64,000 bases of DNA from Pimelobacter simplex (GCF_024662235.1 NZ_CP096276.1:2170001-2234000); one strand, 5' to 3'; positions 30,807 through 40,064 are shown, counted from the stretch's first letter. Program-made: numbers and translations. Notes: generated by a model from the letters alone, not told the origin.

Positions 30807-32824
30807 TGTCCCGCCGCCCCGCCCCCCACCGTGTCGCGACGCACCGACCACCCGTTCGCCGCCGGAGGTTCCGCCACGACGAGTACACCTGCGTCGACAT
30901 GTTCTCAGGCTTCGGCGGCCTCACCCTGGGCGTCATCGCTGCTGGCTTCACCGCGATCACCGCCGCCAACCACAACGAGTACAAGGTCCAGGTCCACGAG
31001 GCCAACCACCCCGAGGTGGAGCACTGGATCGCCGACCTCGTCAACCGAGAGTCGTCCGACTACCACGACGTCCGCCAGCTCCCAGCAGCCGACCTCCTCG
31101 TCGCCGGCGTCTCCTGCAAGAACCACAGCCAGTCGAACAGCAAGCGGGCGTACGCCACGGGCGGAACGCTCTTCGACGTCGTCGACGAGGAGTACGAGGC
31201 CGCCGTCACCCGCTCTGAGCGCGACCGCGCGACGGCGAACTGCGTGCTCCACTACGCCGCCGAACACCACCCGCTGATGATCCTCGTCGAGTGCACCACC
31301 GAGCTCACTGCCTGGGGCAACGCGCTGCCGAACAAGCCGAAGATCGGGGACGGCACGACATACCGCTGGTGGAAGCGCGAGATCGAGAAGCTCGGCTACT
31401 CCTGCCGGGAGCTCTACCTCAACAGCCGGTTCTTCGGGGTCGACCAGAGTCGCGACCGGCTCTACTTCGTGGCCTGGGACAAGCGGATCCCGACGCCCGA
31501 CCTCGAGCACCGGCCGGAGACGTGGTGCTGGAGCTGCGAGACCGTCGTTGAAGCCCGCTGGACCTGGCGTACCGGCGTACCTGCATCCGGGCGCGTCGAG
31601 TACGGCAAGCAGTACGACTACCGCTGCCCGCGCTGCCGCCACCAGATCGTCCCGCCGAGCGGGTACGCGCTGCGGTCGCTCGACCTGAGCGACCTCGGCA
31701 CCCGCATCGGCGAGATGAAGCTGAAGACGATCAAGGACAGGAAGACCGGGGAGGTCTACGAGGCACCCCTCGCGCGCGCAACGCTCGCCCGTGCCGAGCG
31801 CTGCCGCCAGCGGTTCAGTGAGTTCCCGGCCGTCCTGATGCCAGCCAAGGCGCAGCGCGGCTCCGAGCGCCACCCGTGGCAGCCCACGGCCACCCAGACG
31901 TCCCAGCAGGAGACCGCGGTCCTCTCGACCGGTGCGCTCATGGCCGCCGCCGGCAACACCTTCGAGCACCCCGGCTCGACCTGCCGCACGCGCGATCTGT
32001 CCGAGCCGATCCCCACCCAGACGGGCACGAACACGCAGGCCTTGCTGACGCCGTCGCTCGCCCTGGCGGTCGACAACTTCCAGGGTGCGCCTCGGGGCGC
32101 CGCCGATCCGCTGCCGACCCAGGGCGGGTCGGAGACCCTGGCGCTCATCTCGGCACGAGTGCTTCCGAACCGCACCAACGCCACCTCGCGCGGCACCGGC
32201 GAGCCGATGGAGACCGTGGTGGGCGGCGCCGGCTCGGGCGGCCTCGGAGTCCTCTCCTCCGGAGTCCTGCCCTTCCGGCAGAACACCGTCCCCACCACGC
32301 ACGCCGAGGCGATGCCGACCGTCACCGCCGAGCAGATCCCCGGCCTGATGACCGCTGCCGGCAGGATCCAGAACAACGGGTCGATCGACGAGGCGAAGTA
32401 CCGCGCGCACCCGCTCGACGAGGCCCTCGGCACCGTCGTCGGATCCGCCAACCAGCAGGGCCTCCTGTTCTCCGGCTGGTACAAGCAGAACGGCTCGGAC
32501 GGAACCGAGACCGCGGCGCACCCCACTACCGACCCCCTCGGCACCCTCACCTCCCGCGACACCACGGCGCTGCTCAACGCCCGCTGGCACGAAGCGCTCG
32601 CCGACCTCCAGCTCGAGGACTGCTACTTCCGCATGATGCGCGAGCACGAGATCGGCCGCGCCTGCGGGTTCGACGTCGACTTCGGCGAGCACCGCGGCAC
32701 CTTCAAGGTCTGGGGATCGGCCCGCAACCAGGTCGACGGCTTCGGCAACGCCGTCTCCCCGCAGGTCGGGGAGTGGATCGGCACGCGGCTCCGCGCGAGC
32801 CTCCACGGTCAGGCGGTGGCCTGA
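30806..32824 (+). CDS. DNA (cytosine-5) methyltransferase, actinophage type
   Basis: 672 residues. Motif I DMFSGFGGLT (31-40); motif IV with catalytic Cys104 in GVSCKNHSQ (replacing PCQ); motif VI VECTTEL (161-167); QSRDR (214-218); motif X GNAVSPQV near the C-terminus. A CxxC...CxxC zinc ribbon (241/244 and 274/277) and six repeats of the type P/A-[ILM]-x-T-x lie in the target-recognition region. It should methylate phage DNA, protecting it from host restriction. No partner endonuclease is visible, so an orphan enzyme. Coupled to RusA. Confidence 0.9.
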   Translation: MSRRPAPHRVATHRPPVRRRRFRHDEYTCVDMFSGFGGLTLGVIAAGFTAITAANHNEYKVQVHEANHPEVEHWIADLVNRESSDYHDVRQLPAADLLVAGVSCKNHSQSNSKRAYATGGTLFDVVDEEYEAAVTRSERDRATANCVLHYAAEHHPLMILVECTTELTAWGNALPNKPKIGDGTTYRWWKREIEKLGYSCRELYLNSRFFGVDQSRDRLYFVAWDKRIPTPDLEHRPETWCWSCETVVEARWTWRTGVPASGRVEYGKQYDYRCPRCRHQIVPPSGYALRSLDLSDLGTRIGEMKLKTIKDRKTGEVYEAPLARATLARAERCRQRFSEFPAVLMPAKAQRGSERHPWQPTATQTSQQETAVLSTGALMAAAGNTFEHPGSTCRTRDLSEPIPTQTGTNTQALLTPSLALAVDNFQGAPRGAADPLPTQGGSETLALISARVLPNRTNATSRGTGEPMETVVGGAGSGGLGVLSSGVLPFRQNTVPTTHAEAMPTVTAEQIPGLMTAAGRIQNNGSIDEAKYRAHPLDEALGTVVGSANQQGLLFSGWYKQNGSDGTETAAHPTTDPLGTLTSRDTTALLNARWHEALADLQLEDCYFRMMREHEIGRACGFDVDFGEHRGTFKVWGSARNQVDGFGNAVSPQVGEWIGTRLRASLHGQAVA

Positions 32825-34152
32825 TGGTGCGGATCCTCGGCAACGCCACCACCGGCAACGTCTACAGCGAGCTGCCGCCGGTCGACCTCCCCCGCGACAC
32901 CAGCACCATCCGCGCCGCCCACAAGCCCTGGTGCGTCGACTGCAAGCGCACCGGCCGCGAGCTCGACACCGACCAGCGCTGCCCCCAGTGCGCCCGCGCC
33001 GCCATCACGCGCGCCGAGGCCGCCGCTCGCCGCGCCGCGGCCGAGAAAGAGCAGCGCGCCGCAGCGAAGACCGCGCCTACCCCTGCCACCGCGGCCGCCG
33101 CCACGACGACCAAGCCGCAGCGGAAGCCGGCGCGGCCGACTCCCAGCCCGACGTCGGCCACCGCGCCGTCGGGCCCCCGCAAGCTGCCCACGGAGGGGAA
33201 GCAGGGCAAGCCCACGACGCGGAGTAGCGCACCGCGAGCGACATCGACCAGCGACGTGCCGGACCGCGGCCGCACACCGGGCAGGGCTCCCGGCGCTGGT
33301 TCCTCCACCACCCAGGGGAAGAACCCGCCGGCGGCGCAGGAGACGCGCCCTGTCGTCGCCGGCGGCCCCTCCAAGCCGGTCGAGAATCGTCAACCGCCGC
33401 CCGCCACCCCGACCGCCCGCCCGACCGCCAGTCAGATCCTCGACGCCCAGGTCGATCACGCCGGGCAGCTCCTGCGCTCGACGGCCAGCCACCCGCACCC
33501 CGCCGTCGCAGCCGCGCGTACGGCGGTCGTCGCGGCACTGGAGGCGCTCCACCTCCTCGCCGAGCTCACCCCGGCCGCGCCGGTGACGCCTCCTGTCGAC
33601 GCCGCGGCGCCCCGGCCGACGCCGGCGACCCTGCAGCGTCGCTCCGGCCCCGACCGGATAGTGCTCCCCGCCGACCAGATCATCGCCGCGTACCGGGCCG
33701 GCCAGACCACCGGCGAGATCGCCGCGACCCACGCCTGCAGCGCTCCGACCATAAGCCGGCTCCTCGAGGAGCACGGCATCCCGCGACGCGGCGCCCCCAT
33801 CCCCCGCTCGGCCGACCTGGTCGAGCAGGTCCGCCAGCTCTACGTCGACGAGAACCTCACCCAGATCGAGGTGGGCCAGCGCCTGGGGATCGGGCACAAG
33901 GTCGTCCAGTCCGTGATGACCGAAGCCGGCATCGACCGCCGACCTGCGAAGGCCCGCCAGGGCGCCGACAACGCGAAGACCCTCAAGCAGCGCATCGCCG
34001 AACTCGACACCACCGCCGCCGAGATCAAGCTCTGGGCCATCGCCGCCGGCCACCTCCCCGCAATGCACCGCGGACTCCCCGCGCGCGCCCTCGTCGAGAA
34101 GTTCGCCGCCGCCCACGCTCCCCAGCTCGACAACACCGCACAGCCCGCCTGA
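32824..34152 (+). CDS. Zinc-finger / HTH / Lsr2-like DNA-binding protein
   Basis: 442 residues from the ATG that overlaps the methylase stop. An N-terminal CxxC zinc knuckle (WCVDC...CPQC, residues 37-58) is followed by a long Pro/Ala/Thr linker. Two helix-turn-helix units come next (about 280-325, GQTTGEIAATHACSAPTISR, and about 340-370, NLTQIEVGQRLGIGHKVVQS). The last 45 residues resemble the Lsr2 DNA-binding tail (IKLWAIAAGHLPAMHRGLPA). A likely phage regulator or nucleoid-like factor. The combination is not one I recognise. Confidence 0.6.
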   Translation: MVRILGNATTGNVYSELPPVDLPRDTSTIRAAHKPWCVDCKRTGRELDTDQRCPQCARAAITRAEAAARRAAAEKEQRAAAKTAPTPATAAAATTTKPQRKPARPTPSPTSATAPSGPRKLPTEGKQGKPTTRSSAPRATSTSDVPDRGRTPGRAPGAGSSTTQGKNPPAAQETRPVVAGGPSKPVENRQPPPATPTARPTASQILDAQVDHAGQLLRSTASHPHPAVAAARTAVVAALEALHLLAELTPAAPVTPPVDAAAPRPTPATLQRRSGPDRIVLPADQIIAAYRAGQTTGEIAATHACSAPTISRLLEEHGIPRRGAPIPRSADLVEQVRQLYVDENLTQIEVGQRLGIGHKVVQSVMTEAGIDRRPAKARQGADNAKTLKQRIAELDTTAAEIKLWAIAAGHLPAMHRGLPARALVEKFAAAHAPQLDNTAQPA

Positions 34153-34169
34153 CCCGAGAGGAACACCCC

Positions 34170-34607
34170 TTGCTGCCCACCATCACCATCGACGGTCGCC
34201 TCACCGCCGACCCCGAGCTCCGCTTCACCCCCAGCGGGAAGCCCGTCTGCTCGATGCGCGTCGCCGCCAACGACTCCCGCCGCCTCGACGACGGCACCTT
34301 CGAGAACCTCGAGCAGATCTTCGTCAACGTCTCCATCTGGGAGCGCGACGCCGAAGCCACCATGGAACTCGGCCTCACCCGCGGCGACCGCGTCCTTGCC
34401 ACCGGCCGCCTCTACGAACGTGAGTACGACACCCGCGACGGTGCCAAGGGCAAGTCGCTCGAGCTGAAGTTCCCCACCGTCGCCAAGGTCCCCACCCCGG
34501 CCCGCACCAACCAGCCGGGCCGACCGTCCACACCGCCCCAGCAGCGCGAGCCCGCGGCCGCGTCGGGCTGGGACACGGCGCCAGCCACCGACGAGCCCCC
34601 GTTCTGA
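34170..34607 (+). CDS. ssb: Single-stranded DNA-binding protein
   Basis: 145 residues, starting at TTG (34170). An OB-fold with TITIDGRLTADPELRFTPSG, QIFVNVSIWE and GDRVLATGRL, followed by a Pro/Gln tail ending in the acidic DEPPF that recruits partner proteins in SSBs. Coats single-stranded DNA during phage replication and recombination. The TTG start is unusual but all other starts would cut the OB-fold. Confidence 0.93.
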   Translation: MLPTITIDGRLTADPELRFTPSGKPVCSMRVAANDSRRLDDGTFENLEQIFVNVSIWERDAEATMELGLTRGDRVLATGRLYEREYDTRDGAKGKSLELKFPTVAKVPTPARTNQPGRPSTPPQQREPAAASGWDTAPATDEPPF

Positions 34608-34654
34608 CCCACCAAGCACCCGCCCTCACCACCCACCGAAGGAGCACCACCCGC

Positions 34655-35236
34655 ATGACCACCACCGCCAAGATCGCCGCCAAGGGCACCAGCAACACCG
34701 GCATCACCGAGGAACTGGCCAAGCGCTGCCACGACACCCTCGGCCACAAGATCCTCGCCGTCGTCGAGCTCATCTCCGAGTCCCGCTCTGAGAAGCGCGG
34801 CGGCGACGAGGCCGTCTCCCTGTCCATCCTCACCATCGAGCCGGCGCCCGACTCGATGACCGAGGACCACCTGCGCAACCTCGCCCGCTCCTTCAACTAC
34901 GAGCGTCGCCTCGCCGACGGCGAGGCCCCGACCCTCAACTACGACAACGGTCAGTCGGTCGAGCCCGACCTCGCCGCCGTCGTCGAGGCCGGCGCCCGCC
35001 ACGAGCCCCACCCGTACCTCTCCTCGACCCTCTCGATCGACGACTCCGAGCACGGCCCGGTCTGCGACCGCTGCGGCCAGATCGAGGGCGCCGCGGTGCA
35101 CGCCGACCGAAGCGCGCTCGAGGACCCCTTCACGACGGGCAACGCCGGCGACAATGCCGAGCCGGAGGACCCCGAGGGCGAGGACGGCGAGGGCGACGAC
35201 CCCGACGAGCAGGACAACCACCCCGACGCCCCCTGA
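34655..35236 (+). CDS. Hypothetical acidic protein (early operon)
   Basis: 193 residues. N-terminal domain (about 1-90) with ELAKRCHDTLGHKIL and LSILTIEPAPDSMTEDHL; a CDRC pair near residue 137; and a very acidic tail (EPEDPEGEDGEGDDPDEQD). The acidic tail could mimic DNA or bind basic partners. Family not recognised. It lies between SSB and helicase, suggesting a replication/recombination link. Confidence 0.65.
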   Translation: MTTTAKIAAKGTSNTGITEELAKRCHDTLGHKILAVVELISESRSEKRGGDEAVSLSILTIEPAPDSMTEDHLRNLARSFNYERRLADGEAPTLNYDNGQSVEPDLAAVVEAGARHEPHPYLSSTLSIDDSEHGPVCDRCGQIEGAAVHADRSALEDPFTTGNAGDNAEPEDPEGEDGEGDDPDEQDNHPDAP

Positions 35237-35394
35237 GACCACCTGGCCCGGGGTCAACGAGCGCCGTCATCCGCTCGAAGGACGCCCACGACGCCGTCCG
35301 ATCCCCCGGCGAGGCGTACCTGCCCCGGGCCAGGCACCACCCCCTTCCCCGACCACCACCCCGACCACCACCAGGCGAAGGAGCCCCCGACACC

Positions 35395-36999
35395 GTGAGC
35401 GCCGACGGAACCCCACCCCGTCACCACCTCCACGCCGTCGACCACCCCACCAGGGACGACGAGCCGCCCTTCGACCCTGACTACGACAAGCCGTTCGACG
35501 ACCGACGACCCGTCGCGTCCCGCGACGCCGAACGCGCCGTGCTCGGAGCCCTCCTCCTCGAACCCAACCGCATCCCCGAACTCCGCGACGAGCTCACCGC
35601 CGCCGACTTCTACTGGCCCGAACACGCCACCGTCTGGCACGCCGTCCACGACCTCGCCGACACCGGCCGCACCGTCGACGCCGTCCTCGTCGCCGACCAC
35701 CTCATCCGCACCGGCGACATCCAACGCATCGGCGGCGCCACCTACCTCCACGACCTCATGCAGGCCTGCGCCATCCCCGCGAACGCCGGCCACTACGCCA
35801 CCATCGTCCGCGACACCGCCCGCCTCCGCGGCGTCGCGACCATCGGCCAACGCTTCCTCCAGCTCGCCCGCACCGGCGACCCCTCCAGCGTCACCATGCA
35901 GGTCGAGACCGCCTACGAAGAGCTCGAGCAGATCGTCACCCGCTGGGGCCCCGCCACCCACAACGGCACCGGCCTCATCGACCTCTCCTGGGTCAACGGC
36001 GGCTCCCCGCCCGTCGTCGCCCCGCCCACCGTCTGCCGCCGCGTCGACGGCGCCGCCCTCTTCTATGCCGGCAAGGTCAACGGCATCTTCGGCGACCCCG
36101 AGTGCGGCAAGACCTGGCTCGCCCAAGCCGCCATCGTCGAAGCCCTCAACGCCGGCGACACCGCCGCCATGGTCGACGTCGACCACAACGGCCCCAACCA
36201 CACCGCCGCCCGACTCCTCCTCCTCGGCGCCCGCCTCGAGCACATCGCCGACCCCACCCGCTTCCGCTACTACCAGCCCGAAGACGGCCCCGAGCTCCGC
36301 GCCGCCATCGACGACGTCGTCCGCCACGCCCCCGACGTCGTCCTCATCGACTCCATCGGCGAGGCCATCCCGATGCTCGGCGCCAACACCAACGACGGCG
36401 ACGAGATCTCCGGCGTCATGCGGCTCCTCTGCACCCGACCAGCCGACGCGGGCTCCTGCGTCATCACCATCGACCACCTCCCCAAGTCGACCGAGGCCCG
36501 CACCAGCGGCTACGCCATCGGGTCCATCGCGAAGAAGCGCATGATCCGCGGCACCTACCTCCGCGCCGAAGCCCGCACCCAGCCCGCCCCCGGCCAGATC
36601 GGCCGCATCACCCTCCGCATCGAGAAGGACACCGCCGGCGAACTCCGCAAGGCCTCCGGCGGCGGCTACGCCGGCACCCTCACCCTCGACTCCACCCGCT
36701 CCGAGACCCACGGCATCACGAGCTGGTCCATCGCCCGCGAGGAAGCCCCCAAGAACGACGACGGCACCTTCCGCCCCACCAAGCTCATGGAGGCCATCAG
36801 CCGCTACGTCGAAGACAACGACCAGTGCACCCAGCGCGACATCGAGAACGACGTCGCCGGCAAGGGCACCTACCTCCGCCACGCCCTCAAGCTCCTCGTC
36901 ACCGAGGGCTTCATCTCCACCCTCCCCGGAGCCCGGAACTCCCGCCTCCACCACTCCATCGCCCTGTACCGAGAGGCCGAAGATGACCACGTCGCCTGA
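35395..36999 (+). CDS. Replicative helicase (DnaB N-domain with RepA/AAA_25-like ATPase)
   Basis: 534 residues from GTG. A DnaB N-terminal-like domain (about 40-160: SRDAERAVLGALLL, FYWPEHATVWHAVHDLADTG) precedes a RecA-fold ATPase with Walker A FGDPECGKTW (about 232-241) and Walker B VVLIDSIG (about 313-320). The C-terminal part is winged-helix-like (RDIENDVAGKGTYLRHALKLL). It should unwind DNA at the phage origin; the 158-bp GC-rich gap upstream of it holds no gene I can see. It overlaps the next gene, which carries the iterons. Confidence 0.85.
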   Translation: MSADGTPPRHHLHAVDHPTRDDEPPFDPDYDKPFDDRRPVASRDAERAVLGALLLEPNRIPELRDELTAADFYWPEHATVWHAVHDLADTGRTVDAVLVADHLIRTGDIQRIGGATYLHDLMQACAIPANAGHYATIVRDTARLRGVATIGQRFLQLARTGDPSSVTMQVETAYEELEQIVTRWGPATHNGTGLIDLSWVNGGSPPVVAPPTVCRRVDGAALFYAGKVNGIFGDPECGKTWLAQAAIVEALNAGDTAAMVDVDHNGPNHTAARLLLLGARLEHIADPTRFRYYQPEDGPELRAAIDDVVRHAPDVVLIDSIGEAIPMLGANTNDGDEISGVMRLLCTRPADAGSCVITIDHLPKSTEARTSGYAIGSIAKKRMIRGTYLRAEARTQPAPGQIGRITLRIEKDTAGELRKASGGGYAGTLTLDSTRSETHGITSWSIAREEAPKNDDGTFRPTKLMEAISRYVEDNDQCTQRDIENDVAGKGTYLRHALKLLVTEGFISTLPGARNSRLHHSIALYREAEDDHVA

Positions 37000-38191
37000 C
37001 CCCAACAACCAGCCCAACGACTGCGTCCCTGAGTGCGTCCCCGACTGCGTCCCGACCGGCGCCAGGGCACCCCGCGAGTCGAGTGCGTCCCACGTCCCCC
37101 ACTCTTACGAGGGGGACGCACTCAGCGAGCCCTCCAGGGACGCACTCGCCAGTGCGTCCCCCCGGCAGGACGAGCACCACCCACCGCCCGGCTTCAGCAC
37201 CGGCAGCCAGTGGCTCCTCACCCCCCGCTGCCGCCCCGCCTGGATCGCGATCCTCGACCTCCTCGACGACGACCAGTGGCACCCCACCACCGACCTCGCA
37301 CAGCTCATGCGCAACACCGCCGACCTCAACGACCAGACGATCCGGAACCACCTCCGATCCGCCAGCCGCCGCGGCTGGATCACCACCCGCCGAGGACGCA
37401 CCCGACTCCGAGACCGCAACCTCGTCGAGACCGCCCTCAACGCGACCGACCCCGAGCACCACGACGACGTCGACGGCCTCCGACCCGATGCGCCGGGCGA
37501 CGTCCCTGGTCACCTCATGGGCGTGGCCCGTGGCGGGATGGTGGGTGACGCCCGGAAGCGTGGTCTGGATGGTCTGGAGTCGGGCGGGCAGGTCCTCGCT
37601 GCCCGGCCGGCGTCGACCACCGCGCTGCTCGCCCAGCTCGAGGCGCTGCGGCTCCAGCTGCACGACGTCGAGGAGAACCGGAACGACCTGGCGCGGAAGG
37701 TCGCCGACCAGCGCGCGGCCATCGCCCAGCTCCAGGCCCGCGTCACCGGCCGCGAACGCGAGCACGCCGATCGCCTCGCCGAGGAGGCCACGCTCGGCGA
37801 CACCGGGACCTGCCGGACCTGTGCCCAGCCGATCACCTTCGCCACCGTCGAGGAGCCCGGCCACTTGCCCCGGACGGGCTGGCCCGACGGCGCCCGGCGG
37901 GACGCCCTGGTCTGCTTCAGCGCCATCAGCTACCGCCACGTGCCGCTGGTCGGCCGGGAGCGCGGGATCTGGGATGCAGCGACGAAGGACGCCGTCGCCA
38001 GGATCCGCAGCGAGCTCGAGCGCCTCGTCCGGGTCGGGAACACTCGGCGAGACCAGATCGACGACACCGACTGGACCTGGTTCACCGGTCATCCGCTTCG
38101 CCAGCGTGCCGTCTTCGGTCTCAGCCGCGTGCTGCCCGCCATAGTCGACTGGCTCGGGGAGCGCCGCGGCGAGGAGGCCGACGGTGCCTGA
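36983..38191 (+). CDS. Putative replication-initiator-like HTH protein containing iterons
   Basis: 402 residues; ATG start overlaps the helicase gene end by 17 bases. The N-terminal region encodes DCVPECVPDCVP from DNA repeats. A winged-helix region (about 88-145: WHPTTDLAQLMRN, QTIRNHLRSASRRGWI) and a coiled coil (about 210-265) come next, then a CxxC pair (CRTC) and a helical end. By analogy with lambda gene O, which contains its own origin, a DNA-binding protein next to a helicase with iterons in its gene suggests an initiator. Function is inferred, not recognised from family. Confidence 0.55.
   Translation: MTTSPDPNNQPNDCVPECVPDCVPTGARAPRESSASHVPHSYEGDALSEPSRDALASASPRQDEHHPPPGFSTGSQWLLTPRCRPAWIAILDLLDDDQWHPTTDLAQLMRNTADLNDQTIRNHLRSASRRGWITTRRGRTRLRDRNLVETALNATDPEHHDDVDGLRPDAPGDVPGHLMGVARGGMVGDARKRGLDGLESGGQVLAARPASTTALLAQLEALRLQLHDVEENRNDLARKVADQRAAIAQLQARVTGREREHADRLAEEATLGDTGTCRTCAQPITFATVEEPGHLPRTGWPDGARRDALVCFSAISYRHVPLVGRERGIWDAATKDAVARIRSELERLVRVGNTRRDQIDDTDWTWFTGHPLRQRAVFGLSRVLPAIVDWLGERRGEEADGA
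37020..37160. repeat. Iteron cluster (7 copies of A[GC]TGCGTCCC), candidate phage origin
   Basis: Direct copies at 37020-37029, 37032-37041, 37044-37053 (12-bp period), 37082-37091 and 37151-37160. Inverted copies (GGGACGCACT) lie at 37113-37122 and 37137-37146. The first and third copies have AC in place of AG. All seven lie in 141 bp inside the N-terminal coding region of the gene after the helicase. Confidence 0.8.
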
Positions 38192-38402
38192 CGTCGCCCA
38201 CCCCCGCCCGCCGGCCCAGCCGGCCCGCCTCGAGCTCGTGTCCGTCGATCTGGCCTGCGGCCACCAGCGTCACGTCGACCCCGGCATCGGCTCGCTGGTC
38301 GTCGCTGGGCTCATCGACCACATGTGGTGCCTGCGCTGCGCCGCCGACCAGCTGACCACCACCACGACGACCGACGGCGCCGCCGCCACGGAAGGAGCTT
38401 GA
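38184..38402 (+). CDS. Small protein with Cys/His residues
   Basis: 72 residues, GTG start overlapping the upstream stop. LACGHQRHVDPG and WCLRCAADQ give a possible zinc site. C-terminal Thr/Ala-rich tail. No family recognised. Confidence 0.6.
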   Translation: MPDVAHPRPPAQPARLELVSVDLACGHQRHVDPGIGSLVVAGLIDHMWCLRCAADQLTTTTTTDGAAATEGA

Positions 38403-38404
38403 CC

Positions 38405-39514
38405 ATGTGCGACGGGATGATCAGCAGCTACTGCGACGGGACCTGCGCGAACGCGCAGCCCCAGCCCGCCGACCCAACGCCCGGCCTGTACACCGCGCTC
38501 GCCGCGCTGCTCGACAAGGCGATGGCCGAGGACGCCGACCGCGGCGCGCGGTCGGAGCGGGCCGACGTCCGGTGCCTGGACTGTGGGCTGCGGTACGACG
38601 AGCGGCAGGACTACGGCTGTGGCGAGGAGGGCCGCGGGCACTCCTACGACGACGGCGAGCTCGCGGAGGCGGCCGAGCGTGGTCGGCAGCTCGACCTGGA
38701 TTGCGTCTCGGTCTCGGTGGCCAAGGTCCGCGCGCTGCTGGACGAGTACCCGGCCGACCTGCCCGTGGCGACCGACAGCACGACGGCGGATGTGGTGCAC
38801 CTGGCGCCGGGCAAGGGCTCGGGCGTCCTCGGGTGCTGCGGCCGGACGCCGTTCGAGGTGCCGCGCGGGGACCGGATCACGACCATCGCCGAGGAGAGCA
38901 CCTGCACGGCAGCGCTGATCGAGCGGTCGTCGTTCGGCACCCCGGAAGCCGTGGCTCTGCGCGCATCCGTCAGCGACGAGGTCGCAGCTCGCGTCGTGGC
39001 CCGCGCGAGGGAACTGGAGGCTGACGTGCCCGCTCCCGAGCCGTCCGACCGGGCCGGGCTGAGCGAGCACCTGTTCCTGAGCGATCTCCGGCGCCACCCG
39101 ATCGGAGAGGTTCGGCTGCACGTCGGCGGACGGCTCGTCAGCGGCACGGTCGCGGGCCAGGTCGTCCGCGACATCGACGACCGGCTCGCGGTGGCCGAGC
39201 AGGAGCGGGCTCAGGCGGTGATCGTCTCGGCCGTGCGAACCGAGCAGCGCGACCGGCTTCGAGATGAGCTGCTGCCGGCCGAGCGAGCCCGCGCCGAGGC
39301 CGCCGAGCAGGAGCGGAACGAGGCGCGCGAGCGATACGCGGACGCCGTCCAGCACGGCCTCGTGGTCGGCGAGGCGTGGGAGAAGGCGCTGGATCTCGCC
39401 GAGGCCGCCAAGCAGGAGGCCGACGCACTGCGCGCCCAGGTCACGGCGGTCGAGGCGCGCATTCGGTGGCTCCGTGAGCGCGCTCGGTGTGTGCGGGACG
39501 GAGAACCAAGGTGA
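38405..39514 (+). CDS. Hypothetical protein with Cys motif and C-terminal coiled coil
   Basis: 369 residues from ATG 38405. An N-terminal Cys-rich part (MCDGMISSYCDGTC and CLDCGLRYDERQDYGC) may bind zinc. A middle beta domain includes VHLAPGKGSGVLGCCGRTPF. The last 110 residues form a charged helix (LPAERARAEAAEQERNEARE). It precedes the opposed membrane gene by one base. Function unknown. Confidence 0.65.
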   Translation: MCDGMISSYCDGTCANAQPQPADPTPGLYTALAALLDKAMAEDADRGARSERADVRCLDCGLRYDERQDYGCGEEGRGHSYDDGELAEAAERGRQLDLDCVSVSVAKVRALLDEYPADLPVATDSTTADVVHLAPGKGSGVLGCCGRTPFEVPRGDRITTIAEESTCTAALIERSSFGTPEAVALRASVSDEVAARVVARARELEADVPAPEPSDRAGLSEHLFLSDLRRHPIGEVRLHVGGRLVSGTVAGQVVRDIDDRLAVAEQERAQAVIVSAVRTEQRDRLRDELLPAERARAEAAEQERNEARERYADAVQHGLVVGEAWEKALDLAEAAKQEADALRAQVTAVEARIRWLRERARCVRDGEPR

Positions 39515-39515
39515 G

Positions 39516-40064
39516 CTACTCGGTCGGCTCGTCGACGATGGAACCCGCCGTGGCCGTCGCAATCTTCTCCGACCAGTCCGTCGGGTCGGAGAGCCGATAC
39601 CCGACTCGGTCACGGCTCCACCCGTGGAGCACGCCGATCAGGGCCGTCAGCCGGGCAACGTCGGCCTCCAGCTTGCGCGTGTCGACCGTGTCCGAAACCG
39701 GGAAGACCTCGCCGAACGACTCCAGGTCGTGGTCAAGCTTCTCCTCGCCGGCAGCCCCTGCTAAGGCCTGGACCTCATGGATCAGCCGAGTCGTCTCCCA
39801 CAGTTGGTCCGGCCATTCGAGAGGGCTGCGGTCCTGGCCCACGATCTGCCCAGTGACGCGGATCATCCGGTACGCCTGTGCGCGTAGGGCGCTGACCGCG
39901 CCTCGCAGCTCCGCGTGCGCGGCCCTGTGCCGCTCGTTTCGGATCGTGATGCGGAGCAGGTACCACGCCGCGAAGCCGCCGATGAACCCGCCCAGGATCG
40001 CGCCGACGATTCCGTCGAGCGCGGTGAACCAGAGCCAGTCCCAGAACGAGGGGTCTTCCGTCAT
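39516..40064 (-). CDS. Single-TM membrane protein, minus-strand accessory gene
   Basis: 182 residues. One long hydrophobic segment (about 16-38, LDGIVGAILGGFIGGFAAWYLL, glycine-rich) is followed by a helical cytosolic domain (RHRAAHAELRGAVSALRAQA). It is transcribed against the late/early flow between the early operon and TerS. Such inserted genes often affect the host or block superinfection; function here is unproven. Confidence 0.65.
   Translation of the reverse strand: MTEDPSFWDWLWFTALDGIVGAILGGFIGGFAAWYLLRITIRNERHRAAHAELRGAVSALRAQAYRMIRVTGQIVGQDRSPLEWPDQLWETTRLIHEVQALAGAAGEEKLDHDLESFGEVFPVSDTVDTRKLEADVARLTALIGVLHGWSRDRVGYRLSDPTDWSEKIATATAGSIVDEPTE

Noticed and set aside
31876..32823. 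Upstream extension of the zinc/HTH protein within the methylase gene
   Set aside because: It would lie inside the well-supported methyltransferase; the ATG overlapping the methylase stop is the better start.
35254..37017. 587-residue minus-strand open frame opposite the helicase
   Set aside because: Antisense to a protein with Walker motifs; Gly/Val/Asp-rich shadow.
37019..37160. CRISPR array from the short repeats
   Set aside because: Units are only 10 bp, some inverted, with irregular gaps, in coding sequence and without cas genes; they fit iterons.
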